A DNA stretch of 64,000 nt from Melieria omissa (lineage: Eukaryota > Arthropoda > Insecta > Diptera > Ulidiidae), in assembly GCA_963971225.1 (NCBI GenBank), contig OZ020270.1, positions 31,691,823 to 31,755,822 of the forward strand, read 5' to 3'. The position numbers and the translations under genes were made by a program. Positions 10,818 through 22,378 of this stretch are shown one piece after another. The notes below the pieces were generated by a model. That model did not search any database. It saw only the letters and a list, made by a program, of their open reading frames with translations, and had not been told where the DNA came from. Position 1 is the first letter of the stretch. Each line of letters opens with the position of its first letter.

Positions 10818-12846
10818 TAGGCTTGCCACCTTTTGAAAGTGGCTGTGGAGGACACTTAAATTACTATAAACAATCTCATTTTTATTTTTCAGAGTACATA
10901 TATTTAAACTTTTGTATATAGAAAAATCTTCCAAAAAAAACTTAAACACATTTATAAACATGAACAAAACAACACAAGTAAGCGTAAAAATATAGGAAAA
11001 AAGTACAAAAACAATTAACAAAAACTAATTAATTCATTTACATAAATATATGTCTTTTTCAGAAACTATTTGGTCTTAAATAAATATTTTTCATTGCTTT
11101 TTGCTGTTTAAATCAGACTTCTATTGGATTTAATGAGACCATAAAAGTCAGCGCACGTTTCTTTTCGGTTGAAGAATATTATTAGCTCATTTTTTTATTA
11201 AATTTGCTGAGCACCTTCCTCTATCTTCACTCCATTTTTTGTTCATTACCGAAAAAACTCTTTCTGCGAAAGCGCTACTACATGGCATAGTCAATAAATA
11301 GCTAATTATTTTAAATAAATTGTTGCATTCGAACCTTTCAAATATCTTTACGAATTTTTCACTTTGGCTGGAAAACTCGTCCAAATTTAAGGAGTCAAAA
11401 TATTTACTTATTAGACAGACTTCGTCAAACAATTGATCTACGTTTAGATCCTGTAATATTTGTTTTAATTTTAGCTCTTCAACTACTTCTACAACATCAT
11501 TAAAGGTAAACAATTCTGTGGTCAAAAGCAATAACCGCCTAAGTCGAAAATTTCTGTTTCGAGTAATCTCGTTTTAAAGTTTTAGCGCGTAGTGTCTTCA
11601 TTATGGGAATGCGAATAGGTTTTTATTAATAACTTATTTTATTTTAAAGTTACAAGTTAGTTAGTTACAATAGTTTAAAGTTACATCAAAAAATTGTATT
11701 TATTTTTTATTAGAGAACTTTCTTCAAGATGATCAATTTTTGATAATTGAACTTTTACTTCGTTTCCAAAAAAATTGTTGCTGTTTTCGTTCGAAAAGGT
11801 GTGTTCTAAAATCAGTCAAAATTTTTTGACTCAAATCTTTTTATAGTATCTGAGAATGTTTGTAAGACATGTGATAAAAACAATAAATACATTTTAATTT
11901 TTGGAGATATTTGATTATTTTCAATACCTAAAGCCAATCGCATTTGCTTGGATATCTCTTCTGAAAGAAAATAATCTGAGAGAGCTGGCCAAACTTGCAA
12001 AACTCTATCTATTGCGGGCAAAAGGGATAGCCACCTTGTAGTTACATGTCGCAAAATCTCTTTAAACTCTATATTTGCAAAACTACAAAATTCAATTAAA
12101 CGTTCTCGTCGCTTAGCAGCAGCCAAAAAATGAGTATATATTTTTAAAATCATGTTCTCGACATCTAAGTCTAAATTGCTTAACGATTTTTCAAAGCGTT
12201 ATTAACAATGTGTGCGTGAGAGTTGCTTTTCAAAATGTTTTCATTGGACTTTTGCAGGTTTGAAAACAAAGTTGTGTTTTCCAAAGTTAGACTTTGTATT
12301 ATCTGCTCTTCAGGATACAACGTTTTTTATATTTAAATTTAAATTTGACAAAACGTCTTTAACCATGTTGGCCATTCCAACAGACGTTTCGTTAGAAATT
12401 TCAATAAAATCTATTATTTTATTTTGAATTCCAATAGATCTGTCGAAATACTGTATACAAATGGGGAAAAACTTTCTATTTTTATGATTAGAAGCATCTG
12501 TTTGAATTGTAAAATAGACATCATCATTAATTAAATTTGAGATCAAGTTATTTCAAATAAAAGGACCGAGAACGTTTTCAAAAATCATCGTAGCTTTTGT
12601 GCGTACACAAGAAATCTTTTTTGTATTAACTGAGTCATGAACTGTCTTTTTTAACAACTTCAAATTGCAGTCCAAAGAGTTATATGACAAATTGTGCTTA
12701 ACATTGTTAAGTAATGTAAGTATTGTTAAGAGTCAAATCTACATATTTCGTGTAAATGGAGAACATTTTACCCTCTTTGGAGGACGGAGGACATTTGAGT
12801 AATTTGGAGAACTGTCCTCCACAATGGAGGACAGGTGGCAAGCCTA
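10818..12846 (-). mobile_element. hAT DNA transposon, decayed
   Basis: A 2,029-bp element with inverted ends TAGGCTTGCCACCT and a perfect 8-bp TSD TGTGTGAC at 10810-10817 and 12847-12854. It carries hAT transposase remnants on the minus strand. A further inverted string, TGTGGAGGACA, lies near each end. It is nested in a MITE that is nested in a SINE. Confidence 0.9.
11187..12546 (-). pseudogene. hAT transposase remnant
   Basis: Three minus-strand pieces in different frames, in the family's order. The piece 12546-12310 has FTIQTDASNHKNRKFFPICI, around the first catalytic Asp. The piece 12153-11812 has RHVTTRWLSLLPAIDRVLQV. The piece 11531-11187 ends in the dimerisation domain, MPCSSAFAERVFSVMNKKWS. 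The first piece starts close to the Asp, so the BED zinc finger and N-terminus are missing or unrecognisable. Frameshifts separate all pieces. The closest relatives by eye are the ZBED/DUF4371-like hAT group. Confidence 0.85.
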
Positions 12847-13477
12847 TGTGTGACGCATACCGCATGTCACGAGCGATTCCGCATGTGACGAGCGATTGCG
12901 CAAATCGCTGCGAAAAGAGAAAAATATAACGGTAAAGTAGTGGTCGCTCGGCCTAGCAAACAAAATGTGATTCTAGTGGCTCTCTCGTCACTTTCATCGG
13001 TCACTGACTCAATCAAGAACTCGTCTTACCGTTTAGACGAAACGAGTACTCGTTCGAGTTGCTGTCTTCTCACTCTACTCGTTATGTGTAATCAAGCCTT
13101 AAGGCCTAGCTACCCGCAACCATCCGAGTTGTGCGTGCGAATTTGTACAGGGTTGGAAGGGACCTACAGTTTTGTGCCGATTCCGAACGGCGAGTTGGGA
13201 GCTTTTTCATAGGCAATTTTACTCTCAGAGGTTTGCCATTTCCTGCTGAGAGGACAGCCGCCGAAAGAAATATTGAAAAAAAGTTGTTTTTCTTTTTTTT
13301 TTCGGTGTTAAAGCAACGGAGTATTGAACTCGCCGAGTCTTGACTAGCGGCCCAACGCACTAGCCAGCTGAACTACGGCGGATGCCGTGGCGGTGGCGGT
13401 GAGATTGCCATACAAAACTAAATATTTGGAGGTTGGAATACGTATGCGTTAGAGCAGAGCAAAAACACTTCTCTTAA

Positions 13478-14203
13478 GGGGGTGTTCTGTAGTAACAGCT
13501 CGTTTTCTTAGGTGTTTTTTGAAATTCTACTGTGAAGTAACTATTCAATTTTTTTTATACGCGGTTTTTTTTCAATGTTTTATTATACTTTTAACTACAA
13601 AATTCAGTATAAGGTTTGAAAAAATATTGATTCGTTGCTGCACTGCAGCGCCGCAAAGTGATGCCCTCCAAAAAAACATGCGTTGACGGTTCACACGATT
13701 GCTCCAGTCTGAAACATGGAAATCGGAAAATTTTTTTTTTGTTGTAATCTATATGAGTGCGATTATCGTCCGACGGGAGCTTTTTTGTTTTTCATCAAAA
13801 TTCTCAAAATGGCGCGACTTGAAAGTAAAAAATTTTTTTTTCCCATTTTTTCAAATGAAAAAAATTTATTTAACACTACCTAATAACAAAATCGAAAAAA
13901 ACGTCGGACGATAGCGACAACTTTTAGAAACATTAAAAAAAAAAATTATCAAAATCCGTCTACCCAATCATTTGTAATCGTGTGAACCAGTTCGAAAAAC
14001 ATGGTTTCGGGAAAAACGCGTTTAAAGTTTTTTGTTCACTGAAAGTACTGTGGAAATTCGGCGGACCGCGTGACGAAACCTCCTTTACAAATGACTTTCC
14101 GGTCCGAATTCATCAAAGACCTTTTATTATACGATAGATAACAACATTACCTGTTGAAAAATGCAAAAAAATTTTTTTGAAAATTTTACTACAGAACACC
14201 CCC
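13478..14203. mobile_element. TTAA-flanked MITE, copy B
   Basis: A 726-bp element with inverted ends GGGGGTGTTCTGTAGTAA, flanked by TTAA at 13474-13477 and 14204-14207. No ORF. It has the internal core GGGAAAAACGCGTTTAAAG near 14008, shared with copies D and E and, with changes, C. Confidence 0.85.
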
Positions 14204-14207
14204 TTAA

Positions 14208-14401
14208 TAAGCAAACGGTGTATGTTAGAGTGAAACAAAAAATCACACATACACGAGAGTTTCTATCAGTTTTTTCACACCGCCTGTACAAAAATGATAT
14301 AAACTTTGTTTGGAAAGCTGACCAAAACTTCGGTCAGGCATCCCTACAAGACGTGCCTGACCGAAACTCCACTACATTCATAAAATGTTTTCAATATATA
14401 T
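14208..14401. repeat. Dispersed repeat with a short hairpin
   Basis: 14268-14322 matches 25653-25704 (TTTTTCACACCGCCTGTA..AAAATGATA..AACTTTGTT). Next to it a perfect 12-bp stem, TTCGGTCAGGCA / TGCCTGACCGAA, surrounds a 13-nt loop at about 14333-14369. The same stem arm recurs near 26970. No coding potential. Confidence 0.55.
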
Positions 14402-14806
14402 TGTTACGGATATTAAGTCTAGTGGGCTGTCACGTATCTCTGGATTGTGTGATTTGAAAATAAAACACAGTCAGTTTCTTAAACGCAGACAATAAAATAC
14501 ACCAACAGTCACTTTATTATTCACAGTTTACACTTTACTTCTTACTTACCGTGTGGCAACTTCACTTGTCAAAACCAGACTGGCTCGCTGCACCGCATCT
14601 GGCCACCTTTTATACTCTGTCCGGCCGTCGCGCAGATCGTTCTCGCACGTTGCCAGATTGGACTAGAAGTTTCCCTGATGACCGCGACCATCGTTGCCAG
14701 GTTGGACTAAAAGTTATTATCGCGGCCGTCGTTGCCAGATTGGGTTATAGCACGGCACGTAGCGGCAGGGTTGCTTTGCACCGCGACAGACTGTCTTATC
14801 GTTACA
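14402..14806 (-). repeat. 3' LTR of gypsy copy 2
   Basis: 405 bp, TGTTAC...GTTACA on the plus strand. Relative to the 5' LTR it lacks about 20 bp around 14545 and keeps a 35-bp segment around 14637-14675 that the other lacks; this segment is one unit of the U3 tandem repeat. Confidence 0.95.
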
Positions 14807-14817
14807 CTGCCCACCAC

Positions 14818-17800
14818 TTAGACTTGTTCGTCCCGAACAAGTGCCGAGGCTCCGCTGTGATGAGGCGCCAGGCGCTCCAAATGGACTACCTTCAGCTTAG
14901 CGCCTCTATTGCTGCAACGTTGAATCCGGTATACCACGTCGTTAATCCTAGTCACGACTTCGTAAGGTCCTTCCCATGACGCTTGGAGTTTCGGAGACAA
15001 ACCTTTCCTCCGCTGCGGGTTGTAGAGCATTACCAAATCGCATTCTTGGAACCCTGCTGAGTTGGACCGTAGATCGTATCTGGCTTTCAACTTATCGCTG
15101 ACCAGTTTGGTGCGGCTCCTTATAAACTGGTGAATTTCCTCCAGTTCCGCCCGCTTATTGGCCACGTAGTCCGTCTTAGCGCCTCCCGTCGTGCTGACTA
15201 ACCCGAACTTCAAGTCAGCGGGTAACCGCAACTCTGTGCCGAACACTGCTCGGGCTGGAGTGAGTGATGTCGCGTCGTGCGGGGCTGACCTATACGCCAT
15301 CAGGAACAGGGGGATGTGCGTGTCCCAATCCTTTTGATTCCTGCCTACCACTTTCCGCAGGTATTCCTCCAGTGTCCGGTTAAAGCGTTCCACCATGCCG
15401 TCGGACTGTGGGTGCAAAGGAGTGGTACGCACTACTCACACACTTCCTTGAATACCGCAGACTCGAAATTCCGGCCTTGATCTGAGTGCAACTCCAACGG
15501 AACTCCGAACCTGGCTACCCAGTTGTTTACCAGCTTTTCCGAGATCGTGGTGGCCTCCTGGTTAGGAATAGGGTACACTTCGGGCCATTTGCTGAAGTAA
15601 TCCATTACGACCAGCACATATTTGTTGCCTTGAGTGCTAGTTGGGAATGGGCCGGCGACGTCCATAGCAATCCGCTCGAAGGACGCTCCCACGTTGTACT
15701 GCTGCATGCGGCCTCGAGATTTTCTTGTCGGCCCTTTCGCGGCTGAACATCGGTCGCAGCTCTTAATCCACTCGGCTACAGACTCCTGACATCCTACCCA
15801 GTAGAATCGTCTTTTTATTTTGGCGACGGTTTTGGTGATGCCTAGGTGCCCTCCACTGGAGTCGTTATGGTATGCCTCGATGACCTCGTTGATTCTGCTT
15901 TTCGGCACTACCATTAGAGGGTTGCTGGTGCGACCATCCGCGCTCTCCCATTCGCGGTACAGGCAGCCTTCCTTCAGCCGCAGACTTTTCCACTGTGCCC
16001 AGTAAGCCTTAGCGATCGGGCTTTCACCAGCCATCTCCTGCCAGTCTGGACGTGCGCCTTGCTCCTTGCCTTCGACGATTTTTGCAAGATCCGCATCCAC
16101 GCGCTGGTCCTTTTGTAGCCTCTCCGCAGACCACTCTTCCTCTGGCATAACGCTTATCAACCGGACGTCCACTATCTGCTCTTTGCTCTCGGCTCGTGAG
16201 CACTGCCTGCATTCGACTTGGCACGGACGGCGTTACAAAGCATCGGCATTTCCATGGCTACTGCCCTTGCGATGTTCTATCGTGTAGTCGTAGCTCTGCA
16301 GTCGCTCGATCCACCGCGCCAATTGCCCTTCAGGATCTTTAAAGTTCAGGAGCCATCTCAATGCCGCATGATCTGTGCGCAGGCGAAACTTTTGTCCATA
16401 CAGATATTTGTGGAAGTGTTTCACGCAGTCCAATACCGCCAGCAGTTCTCTCCGGGTCACACAGTAGTTGCGTTCCGGTTTCGATAGAACCCTACTGTAG
16501 TACGCTACCACTTGTTCCTGGCCGTCTATTATCTGTGATAGCACACCGCCAATACTATTCCCGCTTGCATCTGTATCCAGCACAAACATCTCCCCAGGCA
16601 CGGGGAAGGCCAGAATTGGAGCACTGCACAGTTTTTCCTTCAGACGTGCAAAAGCCTGTTCCTGCTCCTCGCTCCACTCGAAAGCTTGGCTCTTTTTCGT
16701 CAGTTTGTGCAAGCTGCTGGCTATGTTCGCGAATCCCGGAACAAATCGGCGGTAGTATGTACACAGGCCCAGGAAACTGCGGAGTTCGTGTAGATTGCGT
16801 GGTCGGGGCCACTCCTTCACCGCCGTGATTTTGCCTTCATCCGTATGCACTCCGCGGGCGGAAACCGTATGGCCCAGATACTTGACCTCCTTTTGGAACA
16901 GCGAGCACTTCCTTGGGTTGAGTTTAAGCCCGGCTTTTTGTATCCGCTCAAATACCTCCTTCAGCTTTCCCAGGTGGTCGTCGAAGCTTTTACCCATTAC
17001 GATTATGTCGTCGAGGTACACCAGACACGTCCGCCAATGCAGCCCTTTTAGCACGCGTTCCATTAGCCGCTCGAATGTTGCTGGTGCGTTGCAGAGTCCA
17101 AACGGCATGACGGTGAACTGCCACAAACCATCGCCAACACTGAAAGCCGTTTTCTCCTTGTCTGCAAGCTCTACCTGCCAATAGCCGCTGCGTAAGTCGA
17201 GCGTGGAGAACCACTGCGTGCCTGACAGTGTGTCCAGGGTGTCATCGATCCGAGGTAGTGGATAACTGTCCTTCTTGGTCACATCATTGAGCTTCCGATA
17301 GTCCACACAAAACCGGGTACTGCCATCTTTTTTCTTGACTAGCACGACCGGCGAGCACCAGGGGCCCGAAGAAGGCTCTATGACCTTGTCTTTCTGCATG
17401 TTTTCGATCAAATTTGCGACCTCTTCCCTCTTGGCCAGAGGAACTCGTCTTGGCGGTTGGCGAATCGGTTTTGCACTTCCGGTGTCGATGTTGTGCTTCA
17501 CTATGGCTGTTCTTCCGCCGGAAATATTGACCCATAGTGCTGCAGGAGTGACCTCGCCTTCTGTTTCTGCTTGGCCGACAACTCGCTGCTCCACTGGTTC
17601 TCCTGCGGTATGGCGTCCATGTTAAACCCGCTCTTCTCATTACCTCCAGGCGGGCTACTCTCGCAATTGACCACTGCTACAGCTTCCTTACACTCGCCAA
17701 TTACCTCATCTTTTCCGACATATCTGGGTGCATTCAGGGGGTTCAGTATTCTGACTGGTATCCTTCCATTTTTAGGTTCCACTAATGTACGTCCGATGAT

Positions 17801-18391
17801 GATGTTGTCGTGTCCTTGCTTCGGTGCTTCTACTACCCACAGCCGACTCGTCCCATCGTCCTCGTCCACCTTTGCCCACACAATCGCCTCAGAATTCGCT
17901 GGTATCCTCCTGTGTTGACACGATACGACCTTCCTTACCGCCACGCTTCGCTCATAGCCGGTATGCAGCGGGAATTCAACGTTGGCATATCTCAGCACAT
18001 TTTCCTTCAGGTCCAGCGTAAAACCGTACCTAATCATGAAATCCACGCCGATAATCACGTCGTCCATTATATCCGCGACGATGAACTCATGTTCCAGGCT
18101 GCTGGTGCCGATAGCAATCGTTTTTGTAACTTTCCCTCTTACCGGCGCGCACTCGCCAGTCGCAGTCCGCAGCTGTATGCCATGCAGCGGTTCCCAGTTC
18201 TTCAGCAGCTTCCTCTTTATGATCGAATATGACGCTCCAGTATCCAGTGTCAACACGAACAACTTTCCATCTATCCTTCCTTCAATTGTCAAGCTGCTGG
18301 GCTGTCGTTTCAGCTGTGAGACAAGGACGGTGGGGCGGCAGATTGTGGGGATCAGCTCACGCCCCTTTGGGCTGACCCGTTTTAGTTTAAC
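14818..18391 (-). pseudogene. pol: gypsy copy 2 pol (PR-RT-RNaseH-IN), broken
   Basis: Polyprotein of about 1,190 codons. Protease has LTLDTGASYSII with the catalytic Asp. RT has FCVDYRKLNDVTKKDSYPLP and the YLDD box (CLVYLDDIIVMG). RNaseH has VLDTDASG and LRTDHAALRWL. Integrase has the H2C2 finger (HNDSSGGH, CDRCSAAKG) and the D,D,E core (IAMDVAGPF, LHSDQGRNFES, MVERFNRTLEEY). Breaks: a ~10-bp deletion at the PR-RT junction (17510-17525) shifts frame; an in-frame TAA ends the RNaseH part at 16233-16235; a deletion near 15430 shifts frame inside integrase. Pol lies in the -1 frame relative to gag, with a candidate slip site at 18385-18391. Confidence 0.9.
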
Positions 18392-19755
18392 GACTCGCCG
18401 TCCTCAGCCCTGCGCTTGTTGGCTGGGCCTCGATTGTCAGCATTCCTTGCTTCAGGCGATTGCGATCGGGAATGGGAACGCCTCTTTCGTTGGCGGCAGT
18501 CTCGTGATATGTGGCCCTGCTTGCCACATACCCAGCAAACAACTTTAGAGGAGACCACCCGTGGCCTGTCCGGTATCTCAGAGCTTATGGCCTGGATCGG
18601 AATGTCGTTGTCCGCCTGAATCTAGCGTATCCTTGCAGGTGCATACCGAGTGCTCCCAATCCATGCCGCTTCATATGTCATCGCGCTGGTTACCGTCTCC
18701 TTAAATGTCGGCTTGCCCATCATCAACGCACTGCGACGTGTTTCTGGATCATGAAGACCTTCAATAAACGACTCGATCTTCATCCTCTCGAGATCATCAG
18801 CACCAAATTTCGGGTAGCACAACTGTACGAGCCGCTCAATGTCTGCTGCATATGTCTGCAGCGCCTCGTTGGCCCTTTGCTTGCGGTTCTTCAGCTCACA
18901 GTAGTATAGCGCATGGTTGTGCTCGTTGCTATACTTCGCTGCCAACGCTCTCATGATGGCACCGTTATCACTTCTTAAACATTCTGGAACTGATTTGATC
19001 ACCTCGGCCGCAGGACCTTTCAGCGCCAGTGCCAACCTCCGACCTTTCCTGATATCTGTCCACTGATTTTCCAAAGCAGCCAAGTCGAATTGCAATTTAA
19101 ATGTATCGAACGGCGCAGCACCATCATAAGTAGGCACTTCTGTTCTGCCAGCAAAACCGTCCTGAACCGGTGGCAAACATTCTCGTGGCTGTACCTCTCG
19201 AAGTCGTTCGTCTATCTTTCTATGCATCGAATCTTCCAGGTTGTCAACTCGTTTGTCCCAATTGTCCATGCGCGTCTCAAGATGCTCAACTTTCCCGTTC
19301 AGCCTATTGGAGATTTCCTCTACCTTCTGCTCCAAGCGCGCAGAGCTTTCCTGAAGCTTGACTTCCATTCGCTCCGACACTTGCGCCGATATTTCATGGG
19401 TCGCCGTTTCCATTTTCGCTGCCATCTGCGCCGACATTTCACGATTTTCACGATTGGAAGTCTCGAACATGCCTTTTATTGCACTCATTAGCTGGCTCAT
19501 GTCTAATGCTTGTAGTGGTCCAGCCGGTGCAGCCGTACTTTGGATCGACGCAGCACCCGCAGGCGATTCCTCCACTTTGGCCGACGCCTCTTGTTCCTGC
19601 GTTCCGAACTCGTGTGCAGCCCAATCGATGCCTCGTGATTCACACGCCTCTCGCAAGCGCAGCTGCAACTCCACTTTCCCGCCAGCAGTCGGCAAATTCC
19701 AGGCAGCCAGCTCCTTCTTCAGCTGGTCCACCTTCAGCAGCTCGAGTTTAACCAT
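18382..19755 (-). pseudogene. gag: gypsy copy 2 gag, one premature stop
   Basis: A frame of 457 codons from ATG at 19753-19755 to TAA at 18382-18384, in frame throughout except for one TAG at 18622-18624 (Gln in copy 3). Domains in order: SAP-like N-terminus (residues 1-40, LLKVDQLKKELAAWNLPTAG), coiled coil (about 120-200), capsid region (about 220-375), zinc knuckle CWVCGKQGHISRDC (about 400), basic tail. A single substitution would explain the break. Gag would assemble the intracellular particle. Confidence 0.9.
18385..18391 (-). promoter_or_regulatory. Candidate -1 ribosomal frameshift site at gag-pol junction
   Basis: On the minus strand the last gag codons are TCG TTA AAC TAA, giving the heptamer G TTA AAC directly before the stop. 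A -1 slip enters the pol frame, which is then open into the protease. GUUAAAC is a known slippery type. The heptamer is conserved in copy 3 (55698-55704) although its gag frame is shifted there. Confidence 0.55.
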
Positions 19756-19837
19756 GTCCGTGCTGTTATACTTTTATTTATTTATTTAGGTTTTTTTTTT
19801 TGCTTTGTTACTTTTCGTTTATTTTCAATTTTCCACA

Positions 19838-19855
19838 ATCCCACTTCTGACACCA
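19838..19855 (-). promoter_or_regulatory. Primer-binding site, tRNA-Leu type
   Basis: Reads TGGTGTCAGAAGTGGGAT on the minus strand, two bases inside the 5' LTR. It is the complement of a tRNA-Leu 3' end (ATCCCACTTCTGACA plus CCA). Confidence 0.8.
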
Positions 19856-19857
19856 AA

Positions 19858-20249
19858 TGTTACGGATATTAAGTCTAGTGGGCTGTCACGTATCTCTGGA
19901 TTGTGTGATTTGAAAATAAAACACAGTCAGTTTCTTAAACGCAGACAATAAAATACACCAACAGTCACTTTATTATTCACAGTTTACACTTTACTGTTCG
20001 TACACTTAAGTATTTGCTTGATTATTCCGTGTGGCAACTTCACTTGTCAAAACCAGACTGGCTCGCTGCACCGCATCTGGCCACCTTTTATACTCTGTCC
20101 GGCCGTCGCGCAGATCGTTGATGACCGCGACCATCGTTGCCAGGTTGGACTAAAAGTTATTATCGCGGCCGTCGTTGCCAGATTGGGTTATAGCACGGCA
20201 CGTAGCGGCAGGGTTGCTTTGCACCGCGACAGACTGTCTCATCGTTACA
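19858..20249 (-). repeat. 5' LTR of gypsy copy 2
   Basis: 392 bp, identical to the LTR at 14402-14806 except for two indels and one substitution (CTCATCG for CTTATCG). Contains the family TATA box (complement of CCTTTTATAC near 20085) and a polyadenylation signal on the minus strand. Confidence 0.95.
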
Positions 20250-20252
20250 ATA

Positions 20253-21932
20253 TCTATACTATTATATAAAAGTAAGTGTGACGTTTTTTGAGCCACAATC
20301 AGGCAAAAACCACTGAACCGATTTAGATGAAATAAGCACCAAACATTTTTTTATCTGTGGAAAAGGGTACATAGGCTATATGAGAATGGGCACGCCCCCT
20401 TCTTATGCCCACTATGGTAACAAAACTCATCTATGGTAAGCTTTTGTAAGGCAATATGGGCATCAAACGATTCAGCGTGTCATTGCGGCAACCATAGGCT
20501 ATAATATAATCGGCCACGCCCACTTTCCGTGCCCACTTAACTAACAAAACGAAGCTACGGTTGGTGAATCAGTATTAATATCAAATGATTCCGTGTTTCA
20601 TTGATGTTAACATAAGATATATAAGATTGACTACGCCCAACTGATATGCCTTTTCGCCACGCCCACTATAATAACAAATCATGGCCATGGTATATTTGTC
20701 ATAGCAATATGGGTATCAAACGATTCAGCGTGTCATTGCGGCAAACATAGGCTATAATATAATCGGCCGCGCCCACTTGCCACGCCAACTAAACTAACCA
20801 AACGAAGCTGCGGTTTATGTCGGTAAAGCAGTATTAATACCAAATTATTCCGTGTTTTGTTGATGTTAACATAGGATATAGAAGACTAACCACGCCTACC
20901 TAATACGCCTTCTCGCCACGATCACTATAATAACAAATCAGCCATGATATATATGTCATAGCAATATGGGTGTCAAACGATTTAGTGATTCGATAGGGGG
21001 AATGGGGTGGGTTTTCGACAAGGGGGCGTGGCACCGCCCATACAACTTAAATTATCAATATGGAATATCTCCGGAATGAGAAATCGGGCAGCATTAAAAT
21101 TCGGTGCGGGGCCACCGTTTGATGTGTCGTTTCACTGGTAAAACTTTGTGAGCGTTGGACAAGGGGCGTGACACTTTTTAAGCAACTCAAATGTTTTGAA
21201 CAACTTTGGAACTACAAATCACACAGTTAAGGGATTTGACACAATTTTACGATTCAGATGTGCCCTTCGACATGGGGAATGGGGTGGGTATCGGACGAGG
21301 GGCCTGACACTGCCCATACAAACCAAGTTTTTAATATGAAATATCTTCGGAATTATAAGTCGGCCAGCATTGAAATTTGATATAGCATCATGGCTTAGAC
21401 GAGTCGTTCCAATGGTTAAATTGTATGGGCGTTGGACAAGGGGCGTGGTACTTTTCAAGCGACCTTATTGTTTTCAATAACTTTGGAACTGCAAATCACA
21501 CATCAAGATATTTGACACACACTAACGATTTCGACGTGCCCTTCGACATGGAGAGTAGGGTGGGTATTGGACGAGGGGCATGGCACCGCCCATACAACCC
21601 AAAATTTTAATGTGGAATAGCTTCGGAACAATAAGTTTGAAAGCTTTGAAGGTTTGTATACCATCGTCCCATAGATGTGTCATTCTACTGGCAAAATTTT
21701 ATGGGCGTTGAACAAGGGGCGCGGCATATTTTTTGTGATTGAAATTTTCTGCGTAACTTTGGAACTGAAAGTCGCATATAAATGAAACCGGGTCACACCC
21801 TTCGACTGGAGGAATGGATTGGGCATTACATAAAAGAGGCGTGGCATGGCCCATAGAGTTTAGTATGAAGAAACATGATTTATTGAGCCCATTGACTTTA
21901 AACTTGCGTGCAAAGCCGCAGGGCCCTACTAG
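20253..21932 (+). mobile_element. Non-autonomous Helitron
   Basis: Starts with TCTATACTATTATATAAAAG, the characteristic Helitron 5' end, and finishes with AAGCCGCAGGGCCCTACTAG, a GC-rich end followed by CTAG. It lies between A (20252) and T (21933) as expected. It has no TIRs or TSD and no Rep/helicase ORF. The interior is a string of degenerate 30-300 bp repeats. Gypsy copy 2 landed exactly at its 5' end; the right TSD copy includes the Helitron's first T. Confidence 0.85.
20980..21900 (+). repeat. Tandem repeats of about 270-290 bp inside the Helitron
   Basis: Units start near 20995, 21270, 21550 and 21805, each with a version of GGAATGGGGTGGGTATCGGA, then CGAGGGGCNTGNCAC and GCCCATACAA. 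The last unit is short. Upstream, 20390-20960 holds a shorter repeat with CACGCCCACTT and CAAACGATTCAGCGTGTCAT. Confidence 0.75.
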
Positions 21933-22140
21933 TTTGCCAATACATTTGCATGAAATTTGGCTTATATGAGACCAAATATTGCTGCAATTTGCCTTTCATT
22001 TAAACTGAAACAAAACATTTGACAACCATCAAAACATTAATTGCTTGTACACGCATGTGTAAGAATGAGACAACAATAGGAGCACCTGCTGACAAGAACT
22101 CGCATCGCAGTTAATACAAAGGATTAAGAGCCGGCGACTG
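21933..22140. other. Unique-looking spacer
   Basis: No ORF, repeat or TIR was noticed between the Helitron end and the SINE head. Confidence 0.3.
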
Positions 22141-22255
22141 CCGTAGCTATGTAGCTCAGCTGGCTAATGCGTGCGGCCGCGAGTCAAATGCGACGCACGA
22201 ATCCATGTTCAATACTCCAATGCTCAAACACCAAAAAAAAAGGAAAAACAGGAAG
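22141..22255 (+). mobile_element. SINE family B head fragment
   Basis: A box TAGCTCAGCTGG and a B-box-like GTTCAATACTCC spaced as in the SINE copies at 29366 and 52675, followed by CAAACACCAAAAAAAAAGG, which matches the post-tRNA junction of those copies. The 3' body is missing or diverged. Confidence 0.55.
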
Positions 22256-22378
22256 AAGGTAAGAATTCGAATTAAAATTGAATTTAAATAATATTATTTG
22301 AATACACTCATACCTCGCTTATACGGCCGCTCTTTATATAATTATTATTATTTCGCTATAACGGCCCTCTTCAATTAA

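Larger units (their letters stand above)
10631..13099. mobile_element. PIF/Harbinger-like MITE with a hAT element inside
   Basis: Inverted ends AGGCTTGATTACACGTAACG (left) and the complement of AGGCTTGATTACACATAACG (right), flanked by TAA at 10628-10630 and 13100-13102. A 3-bp TWA duplication is the hallmark of PIF/Harbinger. Without the nested hAT element the MITE is about 430 bp and has no ORF. The TIR is about 30 bp with three mismatches. Confidence 0.8.
10587..13385 (-). mobile_element. tRNA-derived SINE (family B, copy 1), split by a DNA transposon
   Basis: The 5' head is at 13310-13385 on the minus strand (A box TAGTTCAGCTGG, B box GAGTTCAATACTCC). The body runs to 13100 and continues at 10630-10587 with the family 3' end (CTCGTAATCGGGCTGTCGTG) and an (AAG)n tail. 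The parts join exactly once the element at 10631-13099 and one TAA copy are removed. Other copies: 29366-29700, 37253-40262, 52675-53010, and a head fragment at 22141. Confidence 0.8.
14402..20249 (-). mobile_element. Ty3/gypsy LTR retrotransposon, copy 2, full length but mutated
   Basis: A 5,848-bp element with two LTRs, a tRNA-Leu type primer site, gag, and pol in the order PR-RT-RNaseH-IN, flanked by the 4-bp TSD ATAT (14398-14401 and 20250-20253). The IN-after-RNaseH order defines Ty3/gypsy. A tRNA-Leu primer is used by the micropia/Mdg3 group, so that lineage is likely. There is no env ORF between pol and the 3' LTR. The LTRs differ by two indels and about one substitution, so the insertion is fairly recent, yet gag and pol each carry breaks. 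Confidence 0.95.

Noticed and set aside
16233..18548. Plus-strand ORFs of 130-190 codons opposite gypsy pol
   Set aside because: Shadows of the pol reading frame; the minus strand carries all PR-RT-RNaseH motifs.
14402..20249. Endogenous retrovirus with env
   Set aside because: Pol is followed directly by the polypurine tract and LTR in all copies; there is no room for env.
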